A DNA stretch of 64,000 nucleotides, taken from NCBI GenBank assembly GCA_965206445.1, contig CBDBJR010000002.1, positions 2,976,001-3,040,000 on the forward strand, given 5' to 3'. The DNA is from CBDBJR01 sp965206445 (GTDB taxonomy: Bacteria; Pseudomonadota; Gammaproteobacteria; Arenicellales; Poriferihabitantaceae). The notes beneath the pieces are model-generated. The model did not search any database. It was not told the DNA's origin and saw nothing but the letters and a program-made list of their open reading frames with translations. This document shows, piece after piece, positions 42,882 to 52,426 of this stretch (position 1 is the stretch's first letter; every line of letters begins with the position of its first letter). A program made the position numbers and the translations under genes.

Positions 42882-45704
42882 TCATTGGTCTTGTTGATGA
42901 TGCCCGGGGTTACCGAGTCTACTTGCCTCATCACGCGCTTTTGTCGCTTCATCCGGTTGGTTTTTGGCATCATATATCTGGGCCAACAGTTTGAGACAAA
43001 TGACAAGATTATCTTTGAATATATCGGCGTGTCGGCTATGGAGGGAGCGCCAGAGATTTTCTGCTTCCCGTAGCATCTTGAGAGCCTCATCATGACGGCC
43101 TGATCTGATCAGGTGATAGCCGAGATTGTTCAGGTTCCCGGCCAGATCGGTGTTATAGGCATCGGGGCTCCTCTCAGCCAGAGTGCGGTAGAGCTCTACT
43201 GCTTCCTGTGTTACCTCAAGCGCTTCTTCATCTTTCCCAATAACGCTCAGGCGATTGCCAAGATTGGTCAGGATCATGGCCAGAGCGGGGTTATAGACAG
43301 CGGGGTTCTTCTCAGCCAGAGCGCGGCAGAGTTCAACCGCTGCCTGTGCTACCGTAAGCGCTTCTTCGTGTTTCACAGTAGCGCTCAGGCGATTGTTGAG
43401 ATTGTTCAGGCTCCCGGCCAGATCGAGGTTATAGGCATCGGGGCTCTTCTCAGTCAGAGCGCGATAGAGCTCAACCGCTTCCTGTGTTACCTCAAGCGCT
43501 TCTTCATCTTTCCCAATAACGCTCAGGCGATTGCCAAGATTGGTCAGGCTCATGGCCAGAGCGGGGTTATAGGCATCGGGGCTCTTCTCAGCCAAGTCGC
43601 GATAGAGCTCAACCGCTTCCTGTGCTGCCGTAAGCGATTCTTCGTGTTTCTCAGTAGCGCTCAGGCGATTGCTAAGATTGTTCAGGCTCCCAGCCAGATC
43701 GAAGTTATAAGCATCGGGGCTCTTCTCAGCCAAGTCGCGATAGAGCTCAACCGCTTCCTGTGTTACCTCAAGCGCTTCTTTGTGTTTCTCAATAGCGCCC
43801 AGGTGATTGCCAAGATTGGTCAGGCTCCCGGCCAGAGCGGGGTTATAGGCATCGGGGCTCTTCTCAGTCAAGTCGCGATAGAGCTCAACCGCTTCCTGTG
43901 CTACCGCAAGCGCTTCTTCGTATTTCCTAATATCGCTTAGGCGATTGCCGAGATTGTTCAGGCTCCCGGCCAACTTGGGATTATAGGCATCGGGGCTCTT
44001 CTCAGCCAGACCGCGATAGAGCCCAACCGCTTCCTGTGTTGCCGCAAGCGCTTCTTCGTGCTTCCTAATATCGCTCAAGCGATTGCCAAAACCGTTCAGA
44101 CTCCCGGCCAGAGCGAGGTTATAGGTATCGGGATACTTCTCGGCCAGAGCGCGATAGTGCTTGACTTTTATTTCCCCGATACTCCGCGCCAAACTCGCCA
44201 GCACAACAGTCTTTTTCGGCAAGTCATTAGCCAACAAAACAGCATCACCCCGGTTTTCCAGCAATTCCTCTTGCTTTATTAATTCCTCGGCCTCTTTGGC
44301 CAGCGCTTCACCGGTGATTTGCGGCGCCAATGTTATGGTCGCTCGTAAAGCATCCACCCCCCCGGCTTTCAGCATAGCCGCCATACGTGCGCGTGTTTCC
44401 TGACTGTCCTCAGGGTATCGTTGCTCATACCAGCTTAGATGGCGTAACAGGTTGGTGATCGCCGGGCCTGAGAGTTCCTTTGCAGCCTCTTTAAGAAAAG
44501 ACGGCGCCAGTTTGCCTGTCAGAAATGTCGCGAAGCGATCAGGCGCGATCCCGCCCCACCAACCCCTGTCGGATTCCCCGGACACAGGCGGGTAAAGCGC
44601 GCGTAAAGCGGCGACAGCGGCCTGTTGGACAGCTTGTGCCTGATCCGAGAATGAGGGCAGTAGCGCCAATCGTTTGGTTGCTTCTCCCTCGTCTCCCGGA
44701 TCATCCAGAGCGCCGAACCAGGCCAGTATCTCAGTCATGGCCCGATTCTGCTTCAACCCCTGCCCGGTAACGTCATGCCATTGTGGTGCACTTTTGATTG
44801 CTATGAGTTCACGACCCAACAGGGTTTCGAACAGTTCTTGCTCATCACAATTCCTGATCTGATCACCCGATGCCGCCAGCAAAGCGGTCAGATGAATGTC
44901 AAGAAACTCTGCCTGGTCGGGAAATTCCGGTGTTTCCGGCTCGGCGCTATCCCGTTGCAGATGGCGACAAAAAGCCTGATAGCTGTCCTGATAGATCGCC
45001 GATACGTCCACCCCATCCTGGCTATTGGTTGCTTGTGTGATCGGCTGAAGTGCCAGCGTATAGGGCCTATCAAATGGGCTCGATCGGTTGTTAAATGTAC
45101 TGCGTAGCGAAGCCCACCATTCATCCGGGGAGCGAGCCAGAAGGACCAGTCTGACCTTGTGATGCCCCGGTTTATGCCGAGCCTTCATGGCTGCTTGCAC
45201 CAGCGCCTCGAGCTGTTTGCTCTTGCGTTCTGCGTAATCAATTACCAATAGCAGAGGGCCGGGCAAACGAAACAACGGTTCGAAATGCTTCGGTTGGTCC
45301 AACTCACCCGCTTCCAATAAACCACAAAACCACGAGTCCGACGATGAGTTCGAAGCCCGCCCTTCGACATCCCAGCAAAGCTGTTGCGCGATGCGTGACT
45401 TGCCGCATCCGGGCCCACCGGTGATCAGCGATACGGCAACCCTCTCCTCGCTCCCGATCGCCCAGTTCGTAAGTTCTTGAAGTTCATCTTTCCGACCGAT
45501 AAAGGGAATGATCTCATATTCCGGACGCAATAGACGGCTTGGTGGAGCGCCCGGTGCGAGCGTATCCGGCGGTTTGCCCAGCATCTCTTTTGCGAGGTTA
45601 CGACGCTTTGCCTCGTCCCTCAGAATTTCGACGACTTTCCCACCTGCCGGAATTACTTCAGATAGCAGAACCGAACCGATCTTAACAAGAGTTTCTTTGC
45701 TCAT
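42882..45704 (-). CDS. STAND-type NTPase with TPR-like repeats
   Basis: 940 aa. Residues 1-60 form a helical N-terminal region that could act as a small effector or adaptor. FIGRKDELQELTNWA (68-82) precedes Walker A GGPGCGKS (96-103). Walker B is LLLVIDYAE (151-159) and a sensor Arg lies in LVLLARSPDEWW (187-197); residues 200-515 form helical NTPase subdomains. Residues of about 517-884 are eight 46-residue TPR-like repeats (YRALAEKYPDTYNLALAGSL type, LGNRLS...EEAL.VTQEAVEL), followed by a helical tail. STAND proteins use such C-terminal repeats as sensors, and bacterial members include antiphage (Avs-like) and signalling proteins; assignment to defence here is inference. Lower GC and an isolated position suggest acquisition. 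Confidence 0.75.
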   Translation of the reverse strand: MSKETLVKIGSVLLSEVIPAGGKVVEILRDEAKRRNLAKEMLGKPPDTLAPGAPPSRLLRPEYEIIPFIGRKDELQELTNWAIGSEERVAVSLITGGPGCGKSRIAQQLCWDVEGRASNSSSDSWFCGLLEAGELDQPKHFEPLFRLPGPLLLVIDYAERKSKQLEALVQAAMKARHKPGHHKVRLVLLARSPDEWWASLRSTFNNRSSPFDRPYTLALQPITQATNSQDGVDVSAIYQDSYQAFCRHLQRDSAEPETPEFPDQAEFLDIHLTALLAASGDQIRNCDEQELFETLLGRELIAIKSAPQWHDVTGQGLKQNRAMTEILAWFGALDDPGDEGEATKRLALLPSFSDQAQAVQQAAVAALRALYPPVSGESDRGWWGGIAPDRFATFLTGKLAPSFLKEAAKELSGPAITNLLRHLSWYEQRYPEDSQETRARMAAMLKAGGVDALRATITLAPQITGEALAKEAEELIKQEELLENRGDAVLLANDLPKKTVVLASLARSIGEIKVKHYRALAEKYPDTYNLALAGSLNGFGNRLSDIRKHEEALAATQEAVGLYRGLAEKSPDAYNPKLAGSLNNLGNRLSDIRKYEEALAVAQEAVELYRDLTEKSPDAYNPALAGSLTNLGNHLGAIEKHKEALEVTQEAVELYRDLAEKSPDAYNFDLAGSLNNLSNRLSATEKHEESLTAAQEAVELYRDLAEKSPDAYNPALAMSLTNLGNRLSVIGKDEEALEVTQEAVELYRALTEKSPDAYNLDLAGSLNNLNNRLSATVKHEEALTVAQAAVELCRALAEKNPAVYNPALAMILTNLGNRLSVIGKDEEALEVTQEAVELYRTLAERSPDAYNTDLAGNLNNLGYHLIRSGRHDEALKMLREAENLWRSLHSRHADIFKDNLVICLKLLAQIYDAKNQPDEATKARDEASRLGNPGHHQQDQ
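43080..44160 (-). repeat. 138-bp tandem repeats encoding TPR-like units
   Basis: Eight units of 46 codons; several neighbours share long identical DNA stretches around GAGCTCTATCGCGACTTGGC (coding strand). This points to recent expansion or homogenisation of the sensor region. Confidence 0.8.
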
Positions 45705-45800
45705 AGCACCTATAGCTTATTTTGATCTCATCAGATATACAATGTACAAGTCCTGTACCTTTGCCAAACTGGGGAGTCAAGGGTGTAATTCCCTTTAAAA

Positions 45801-45820
45801 GGGGGCAGGAATGTCCCCCC
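45801..45820. repeat. GGGGGCAGGAATGTCCCCCC palindrome
   Basis: Hairpin in the context CCTTTAAAA-hairpin-TCCGTTTC, nearly the same as at 2482-2501. It lies upstream of the STAND gene, between it and the decarboxylase-like gene. Confidence 0.6.
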
Positions 45821-45902
45821 TCCGTTTCTGAGCTTGTGCAGCAGGCACGGTTAACGGCGCGCTGCCGTAGCACAGAGGGCAGCGACCAAGCTAAAGCACC
45901 AC

Positions 45903-47498
45903 TCAGCCGTCGATAAAATCCGACTGCATCACTTCAATCACCGTCGGCAACTGCCGCTCATTGGCCCGCACCAGCGCCGCCTGCAAGGCCTCCGGCGTGG
46001 CCACCCGCTGCGCGCAGCAGCCGAAGGCTCTGGCGAGGGCAACGATATCCGGCGGTTGAATATCGACGCCGACCGGTTGGATGCCCGCATCAACCATGCT
46101 GTGCTTGATTTCGCCGTAGCCGGCGTTATTCCAGACCAGGAATATCACCGGCAGCCGGGCGGCCACCGCGCAGGCCAGCTCGCCGATGGTGAACTGCGCG
46201 CCGCCGTCGCCAATCAGCCCGACGACCGGGCTCTCGGGGGCCGCCAGTTTGGCCCCAATCGCCGCCGGAATCGCGTAGCCCAGCGTGCCAAAACCGGAAG
46301 CCGAATGGAAATAGCGGCGCGGCTGTTCGGTTTCATAGTGCCGCCAGGCATAGTAGGTCGGCTGCGTCGAATCACCGACCACAATCACCGTCGGCAACGC
46401 GGCGCGTATGGCCTCGAACAATCGCCGGTAGCCGGGGTCTCGCGCGGCCTGTAACTGCGCGCGCAATTGCCGGGCGCGTTGGTGGCCGGCGGCGGCTTGA
46501 TTGTGCCAATCGGCCAGCGCCAGATCGAGCGCCTGCAGTGCATACGCGGCATCACTGCACAGCGCCAGGTCGGCGCGCACGTTGCGGCTCAACTGCGCCG
46601 CGTCAATGTCGATGCGAATCAGCCGGCCCTCCAGCCGCAGCTCGCCCTGAGAGAAAAAATCGTAGTCGGTTTCGCCCAGTTCGGTGCCCACCGCCAGCAC
46701 CAGATCGGCGGTCTGCAATTCGGCGCGCACCGCCGTACAGGAGGCCGAACCGCCCACCGCCAGCGGATGACTGTAGGGCATCACACCCTTGGCATTGACC
46801 GTGTTGATCACCGGCGCCGCCAGCTTCTCCGCCAGCGCGACCACCTCCGACGCGGCATTAATTGCCCCGCCGCCCACCGCCAGCAGCGGTCGCGCCGCGG
46901 TTTTCAGCCAGCCGATGCCGGCGGCAATCGCCTGCGGTGACGGCCCCGGCGGGTACGGTATGGCCGCGGCTTTGCGGTCGAGGTGGTCCGCATTCGCAGT
47001 CAGCACGTCGATCGGGATTTCGATGTGCACCGGCCCCGGGCGGGCGCCGTGGAAGATCGCGAAGGCCCGCGCCAGCACCTTGCCCAGTTCGTCGGCGCGC
47101 AGCAGCGTATGGCTGAAGCGCGCCACCCGGCCGACCAGGCTGCTCTGCCCCGGCAGCTCGTGCAGGCGCCCTTCGCCCATCCCGAGTTGATAGCTGTGGT
47201 TGACCGAAGAAATCACCAGCATCGGGATCGAATCGGCCAGCGCCTGCGCCATCGCGGTGGCGATATTGGTCATGCCGGGGCCGGTAATGATAAAGCACGC
47301 GGCCAGCCTGCCGGTGGCGCGGGTATAGCCGTCGGCCATAAAGCCGGCGCCCTGTTCATGCCGCGGGGTTATGTGCCGCATGCGCGCGGTGTGCAGGCCG
47401 CGGTACAGTTCAAGCGTATGCACCCCGGGGATGCCGAAGACCGTGTCTATGCCGTAGTCTTGCAGCAGCTCGATCAGCACTTCGCCGCAGGTAGCCAT
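45903..47498 (-). CDS. Thiamine-diphosphate enzyme, AruI-like 2-ketoarginine decarboxylase
   Basis: 531 aa of the acetolactate synthase / pyruvate decarboxylase fold. Catalytic Glu in RHEQGAGFMADGYTRATG, ThDP motif GDGGAQFTIGELACAVAARL ending in WNN, and the FGIPGVHTLELYRGLHTARM N-terminus typical of 5-guanidino-2-oxopentanoate decarboxylases (arginine transaminase route). No transaminase is adjacent. An aldehyde dehydrogenase gene at 55-56.5 kb might act on such products, but this is speculative. Acetolactate synthase is less likely: no small subunit is nearby. Confidence 0.75.
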   Translation of the reverse strand: MATCGEVLIELLQDYGIDTVFGIPGVHTLELYRGLHTARMRHITPRHEQGAGFMADGYTRATGRLAACFIITGPGMTNIATAMAQALADSIPMLVISSVNHSYQLGMGEGRLHELPGQSSLVGRVARFSHTLLRADELGKVLARAFAIFHGARPGPVHIEIPIDVLTANADHLDRKAAAIPYPPGPSPQAIAAGIGWLKTAARPLLAVGGGAINAASEVVALAEKLAAPVINTVNAKGVMPYSHPLAVGGSASCTAVRAELQTADLVLAVGTELGETDYDFFSQGELRLEGRLIRIDIDAAQLSRNVRADLALCSDAAYALQALDLALADWHNQAAAGHQRARQLRAQLQAARDPGYRRLFEAIRAALPTVIVVGDSTQPTYYAWRHYETEQPRRYFHSASGFGTLGYAIPAAIGAKLAAPESPVVGLIGDGGAQFTIGELACAVAARLPVIFLVWNNAGYGEIKHSMVDAGIQPVGVDIQPPDIVALARAFGCCAQRVATPEALQAALVRANERQLPTVIEVMQSDFIDG

Positions 47499-47782
47499 GA
47501 TGATTGTCGATTACGCAAAGCGGATAACATTTTCAGCCGAACACCGCCGACCAGTCGTCCGGCCATCCTCGCTGTCGCGGTTTCGATCGCGCACCGAAAC
47601 CGTCGGGATGCCATCATAGCACGGTTGGCACTCAGCCCTGTCGGTGGCCAACTCAAATCGGCATCCGTCGGCGCACAGTCATGCACGGGCTGCGATGCCT
47701 TGCTACAATATCACCCGATCATTTTTATTGCCCGCTCGCTTTTATTGATTGTACGGGGTTCTATTTTGCAGGTTCTATTTTG

Positions 47783-48934
47783 ATGGGCAGCAACGCCGCC
47801 ATAACGCTATCCGACACCGCCCGGCTGGCGCAGCAGTTGGTGCAGATTCCCTCGGTGACGCCGCAGGACGGCGGCTGTCAGGCCCTGCTGGCCGCGCGCC
47901 TGCACGCGCTCGGGTTCGAATGTGAAACATTGCCGTATCACGACGTCACCAATCTCTGGGCCGGACGCGGCAGCGGCACGCCGCTGCTGGTGTTCGCCGG
48001 GCATACCGACGTGGTGCCGGTCGGGCCGCCGGAGCAATGGCGGTGGCCGCCGTTTGCCGGGGTCATCGACGGCGGCTTCCTGCACGGTCGCGGTGCGGCC
48101 GATATGAAAGGCAGCATTGCCTGCTTTGTGACCGCCTGCGAGCGCTTCCTGCGCCGACATCCCGACCACCGGGGGCGCATCGGCCTGCTGATTACCAGCG
48201 ACGAAGAAGGCACCGCCCGCTGGGGCACCCGGGCGGTGATGCAGACCCTGTCGGAGCGCGGCGAAACGATCGATATGTGTATTGTCGGCGAGCCGAGCAG
48301 CGAGGAAAAATTGGGCGACGTGGTCAAAATCGGCCGCCGCGGGTCGCTCAACGGCAGCCTGAAAATCATCGGCAAACAAGGGCATATTGCATATCCGCAG
48401 CAGGCCGATAACCCGATCCATCGGGCTCTGGCCGCGCTCGATCAGATCACCGCCATCCGCTGGGATCAGGGGGATGCGCAGTTTCAGCCGAGCAGCCTCG
48501 GGTTCTCCAACCTGACCGCCGGCACCGGCGCCGCCAATGTCATTCCCGGCCACCTCGAAGCGCGCTTCAATGTCCGCTTTTCACCGGCCACCACCGCCGC
48601 CTCGATACGCCAACAGGTCGAAAGCGTATTGCGACGCCACCGGCTGCGGTTTGAACTCGACTGGCATCTGAGTGGCGAGCCGTTTATCACCCAGCCCGGC
48701 CAACTGGTCGAATCGGTGCGCCAGGCGATACAGCAGACCGTCGGCTACGCGCCGCGGCTATCGACTGCCGGCGGCACCTCCGACGGCCGCTTCATCGCCC
48801 CGACCGGCGCGCAGGTGGTCGAGCTTGGGCCGATTAACGCCACCATCCACCAAATCGACGAACAGGTGTCGGTGCCGGACCTGGAGACCTTGTCGCTCTG
48901 TTACCAGCACATCCTGGAAAAAGTATTGCGCTAA
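47783..48934 (+). CDS. dapE: Succinyl-diaminopimelate desuccinylase
   Basis: 383 aa M20-family zinc enzyme of lysine/DAP synthesis. Metal ligands: FAGHTDVVPVG, GRGAADMKGS, SDEEGTARWGT and VGEPSSEEKLGD. Dimerisation domain about 180-295. The start ATG 47783 fits the family; the open frame upstream to 47681 is unlikely to be used. Confidence 0.96.
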   Translation: MGSNAAITLSDTARLAQQLVQIPSVTPQDGGCQALLAARLHALGFECETLPYHDVTNLWAGRGSGTPLLVFAGHTDVVPVGPPEQWRWPPFAGVIDGGFLHGRGAADMKGSIACFVTACERFLRRHPDHRGRIGLLITSDEEGTARWGTRAVMQTLSERGETIDMCIVGEPSSEEKLGDVVKIGRRGSLNGSLKIIGKQGHIAYPQQADNPIHRALAALDQITAIRWDQGDAQFQPSSLGFSNLTAGTGAANVIPGHLEARFNVRFSPATTAASIRQQVESVLRRHRLRFELDWHLSGEPFITQPGQLVESVRQAIQQTVGYAPRLSTAGGTSDGRFIAPTGAQVVELGPINATIHQIDEQVSVPDLETLSLCYQHILEKVLR

Positions 48935-49057
48935 CCGCGACGCCGCAGCGCATCAGCGCAGCCCGGCAAAGCGGTTGATCGGGTATCCGACTGTTCGAGC
49001 CGCCGGTCGATCGGGTATACTTATTCGTTTTGTATTCGCTCGGACCCATTCGCCGCC

Positions 49058-50737
49058 ATGCCTGACACCCCGGAAAATACGCACTTTATCCGGCAGATAA
49101 TCGATGCCGATCTGGCCGCCGGCAGGCATACCGGCGTCATCACCCGATTCCCGCCGGAGCCCAACGGCTACCTGCATATCGGCCATGCCAAATCGATCTG
49201 GCTGAATTTCGGGCTCGCCGCCGATTACCGCGGACGCTGCATTCTGCGCTACGACGACACCAACCCGGAAAAAGAAGAGGCGCAATTCATTCAGGCAATC
49301 GAGCAGGACATCCGCTGGCTTGGCTACGACCTGCCGCAGATCGCCTATGCTTCGGATTATTTCCCCGCCCTGTACGACTACGCGGTGCGGCTGATCGAGC
49401 AGGGGCTGGCCTATGTGGACAGCCAGAGTGCCGAGCAGATTCGCCAACACCGGGGAACCCTGACCGAACCGGGGCAGCACAGCCCGGACCGCCGGCGCAG
49501 CATCGACGACAACACAGCGCTGTTTGCCCGCATGCGGGCCGGTGAATTTGCCGACGGTGCGCTGGTATTGCGCGCCAAAATCGACATGGCGGCGGCCAAC
49601 CTGAACCTGCGCGACCCGGTAATCTACCGCATCCGTCATCACCCGCACCCGCGCACCGGCGATCGCTGGTGCATCTACCCGCTGTATGACTTCGCGCACG
49701 GCTTGAGCGATGCGATCGAGGGCGTCACCCACTCGCTGTGCACGCTTGAGTTTGCCGACCACCGGCCGTTGTACGACTGGTTTATCGAGCAGCTCGCCGC
49801 ATCCACCCCGCGCCAATATGACCCGCACCAATATGAGTTCGCGCGCATGAACCTGTCCTACACGGTGATGAGCAAGCGCCTGCTGAGCCAGCTGCTCGCG
49901 GCCGGCGACGTCGACGGCTGGGATGACCCGCGCATGCCGACCCTGTGCGGGCTGCGTCGGCGCGGCTTTACCCCCACTGCGCTGCGGCATTTCATCTCGC
50001 TGGTCGGCATTACCAAAAAAGTCAACCTGATTGAAATGGAGGCGCTGGAAAACTGCATTCGCGCCGACCTCGAGCCGGTTGAGCGGCGCATGGCGGTATT
50101 GCAGCCGCTCAAACTGACCATCACGAATTATCCCGCACCGCAGCAGGAATCGATCACCGCACCGAACCATCCGGCGGACGCCGCCCGCGGCAGCCGGCAA
50201 ATCAGCCTGGGGCGAGCGCTGTATATCGAGCGCGATGACTTCATGGAAGACCCGCCGAAACGGTTTCACCGGCTGGCCGTCGGGCGCGAGGTGCGCCTGC
50301 GCTACGCGTTTGTGGTCAAATGCACCGAGGTCATCAAAGACGCCGCCGGCACGGTGGTTGAGCTGCGCTGTGAATACGACCCGCACACGCGCGGCGGTCA
50401 GCCGCCGGCCGGGCGCAAAGTCAAGGGCATCATTCACTGGGTGAACGCCAACACCGCGGTCGACAGTGAGGTGCGCCTGTATGATCGGCTGTTTTCGGCC
50501 GCCAATCCGCTGGCCGATAAAGCAGGCGATTTTCGCGCGTTTCTCAACCCCGACTCATTGCAGTTGCGGGCGCACGCCAAAGTCGAGCCGGCGCTGGCAC
50601 AGGCCCCCATCGACAGCCGCTATCAATTCGAACGCAGCGGATATTTTTGCGTCGACCGGGATTCACGCCCCGCTCGGCCAGTCTTCAATCGCATCGTCAC
50701 ACTGCGCGACAGCTGGGCAAAAACCGCACCCCAGTGA
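49058..50737 (+). CDS. glnS: Glutaminyl-tRNA synthetase
   Basis: 559 aa class I synthetase. HIGH motif in PPEPNGYLHIGHAKSIWLNF, DDTNPEKEE, GVTHSLCTLEFADHRPLYDW and KMSKS equivalent VMSKR, followed by a two-barrel anticodon-binding region. Length matches E. coli GlnRS (554). Free-standing gene between dapE and sohB. Confidence 0.97.
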   Translation: MPDTPENTHFIRQIIDADLAAGRHTGVITRFPPEPNGYLHIGHAKSIWLNFGLAADYRGRCILRYDDTNPEKEEAQFIQAIEQDIRWLGYDLPQIAYASDYFPALYDYAVRLIEQGLAYVDSQSAEQIRQHRGTLTEPGQHSPDRRRSIDDNTALFARMRAGEFADGALVLRAKIDMAAANLNLRDPVIYRIRHHPHPRTGDRWCIYPLYDFAHGLSDAIEGVTHSLCTLEFADHRPLYDWFIEQLAASTPRQYDPHQYEFARMNLSYTVMSKRLLSQLLAAGDVDGWDDPRMPTLCGLRRRGFTPTALRHFISLVGITKKVNLIEMEALENCIRADLEPVERRMAVLQPLKLTITNYPAPQQESITAPNHPADAARGSRQISLGRALYIERDDFMEDPPKRFHRLAVGREVRLRYAFVVKCTEVIKDAAGTVVELRCEYDPHTRGGQPPAGRKVKGIIHWVNANTAVDSEVRLYDRLFSAANPLADKAGDFRAFLNPDSLQLRAHAKVEPALAQAPIDSRYQFERSGYFCVDRDSRPARPVFNRIVTLRDSWAKTAPQ

Positions 50738-50789
50738 CCGCCGTGGACACGGATAAACCCTGAACAATCATCACCGGACCCATCTCAAC

Positions 50790-51854
50790 ATGCAATTTCT
50801 TGCCCAATACGGCCTGTTTCTGGCCCAGGCCGCGACCATCGTCGCCGCCATTTTGCTGGTCGCCGGCGGCTTGCTGTCGCTCGCCCTCAGACAGAAAAAA
50901 TCAAGCGACGGCGAGCTGAAAATCACGCTGCTGAATGACGTATACGAGCAGATGGAGCACGACCTGAGCAGCGCCCTGCTGACCCGCCCGCAGCTCAAGC
51001 TGAAGGCCAAACAGCAAAAGCAGAAAAAAAAGCAAGAGACCAAAGCCGAGAAGCAGGCGCTAAAAGCCGAACAGCAACAGCAAACCGATGCGCCGCAGAC
51101 TGTGCCCGCCCGGCTGTTCGTGCTGGACTTTGACGGCGACATTCGCGCCAGCGGCGTGGATTTTTTGCGCGAAGAAATCAGCGCGATTCTGACCTGCGCC
51201 AATCCGCGTGACGAAGTGCTGGTCCGGCTGGAGAGCAGCGGCGGCATGGTGCACAGCTACGGCCTGGCCGCGTCGCAATTGCAGCGCCTGCGCGACCGGC
51301 AGATACCGCTGACCATCGCGGTGGACAAGGTCGCGGCCAGCGGCGGCTATATGATGGCGTGTGTGGCGAACAAAGTGCTGGCGGCGCCGTTCGCGATCAT
51401 TGGCTCGATCGGCGTGCTGACGCAAATCCCCAACCTGCATCGCCTGCTGAAAAAAAGCCACATCGACTTTGAGCAACTGCAAGCCGGAGAACACAAGCGC
51501 ACGCTGACGCTGTTCGGGAAAAACACCGACCAGGCGCGTAAAAAAATGCAGCAGCAGTTGGAAGAAACCCACCAGCACTTCAAAGATTTTATTAAATCGG
51601 TCCGCCCCGGGCTCGATATCGACCGGGTCGCCACCGGCGAGCACTGGCTGGCCAGCCGGGCAAAACAGCTTGGGCTGGTAGACGAGCTGACCACCAGCGA
51701 TGACTACCTGATGGCGCGGCGCCACGACGCCAGGCTGCTCAGGCTCGAATACGACGCCAGAAAAAGCCTGCTGCAAAAACTCCAGGCGGTCGCCATGCTA
51801 CGCCGGCAGCACGGCAAATGGCGGTCGGGCGGGCAGCCGCCGATGCTGATGTGA
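50790..51854 (+). CDS. sohB: Inner membrane protease SohB (S49 family)
   Basis: 354 aa. N-terminal membrane helix (AATIVAAILLVAGGLLSLAL), a Lys/Gln-rich coiled-coil segment (about 70-105), then a ClpP-like serine protease domain: VLVRLESSGGMVHSYGLAAS, nucleophile region VDKVAASGGYMMA, and the Lys of the Ser-Lys dyad near GEHKRTLTLFGKNTDQ. A signal-peptide-peptidase-like role in the membrane is known for the family. Confidence 0.93.
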   Translation: MQFLAQYGLFLAQAATIVAAILLVAGGLLSLALRQKKSSDGELKITLLNDVYEQMEHDLSSALLTRPQLKLKAKQQKQKKKQETKAEKQALKAEQQQQTDAPQTVPARLFVLDFDGDIRASGVDFLREEISAILTCANPRDEVLVRLESSGGMVHSYGLAASQLQRLRDRQIPLTIAVDKVAASGGYMMACVANKVLAAPFAIIGSIGVLTQIPNLHRLLKKSHIDFEQLQAGEHKRTLTLFGKNTDQARKKMQQQLEETHQHFKDFIKSVRPGLDIDRVATGEHWLASRAKQLGLVDELTTSDDYLMARRHDARLLRLEYDARKSLLQKLQAVAMLRRQHGKWRSGGQPPMLM

Positions 51855-51867
51855 GCGCACGCCGCCG

Positions 51868-52404
51868 ATGATCTATACCCTGGCCAATCGCCGGCCGACG
51901 ATTCATGCTGACAGCTTTATCGCGCCCAGCGCCGAGCTCATCGGCTCGGTCGATATCGGCCGCCATGCCAGTATCTGGTTCAACACCACGCTGCGCGGCG
52001 ACAATGATTTGATCCGGGTCGGCGCACGCGCCAACGTCCAGGACAACAGCATGCTGCACGTTGACCCCGGCGCGCCGTTGACGATTGAAGCCGATGTGAC
52101 GATCGGCCATGGTGTGATGCTGCACGGCTGCCGGATTGGCGCCGGCAGCCTGGTCGGCATTGGCAGCATTATCCTCAACCACGCCGAGCTCGGCGCGTCC
52201 TGCCTGGTCGGCGCCAACACGCTGATCACCGAAGGCAAAACCTTCCCCGCCAACAGCCTGATTCTGGGCTCGCCCGGCAAAGTGGTGCGTCAATTGAGCG
52301 CAGAAGAAATCCACGGCCTGCGCCAGGCGGCGCAGCTGTACGTCGATAAAATAGCCGCTTATCGACAGCTGGCCGCAGAATCGGAGCCGAAAACGACCGC
52401 ATAG
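51868..52404 (+). CDS. Gamma-carbonic-anhydrase-like hexapeptide-repeat protein
   Basis: 178 aa left-handed beta-helix (YrdA/CaiE family). SIWFNTTLRGDNDLIRVGAR, NVQDNSMLHVD, VTIGHGVMLHGCRIGAGSLV and GMGS-like IGSI are characteristic; His residues in MLHVD, TIGHG and LHGC are the metal ligands. It lies 13 bp after sohB and is probably co-transcribed. Carbonic anhydrase activity is not assured in this subgroup. Confidence 0.9.
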   Translation: MIYTLANRRPTIHADSFIAPSAELIGSVDIGRHASIWFNTTLRGDNDLIRVGARANVQDNSMLHVDPGAPLTIEADVTIGHGVMLHGCRIGAGSLVGIGSIILNHAELGASCLVGANTLITEGKTFPANSLILGSPGKVVRQLSAEEIHGLRQAAQLYVDKIAAYRQLAAESEPKTTA

Positions 52405-52426
52405 GCGCGCAGTCGTGCCGCCGCGC

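Noticed and set aside
45903..47498. Acetolactate synthase large subunit (ilvB/ilvI)
   Set aside because: No regulatory small-subunit gene adjacent, and the N-terminal signature fits the AruI-like decarboxylase group better.
48953..50437. 494-codon minus-strand open frame
   Set aside because: Exact antisense of glnS; a result of high GC content. glnS carries all family motifs.
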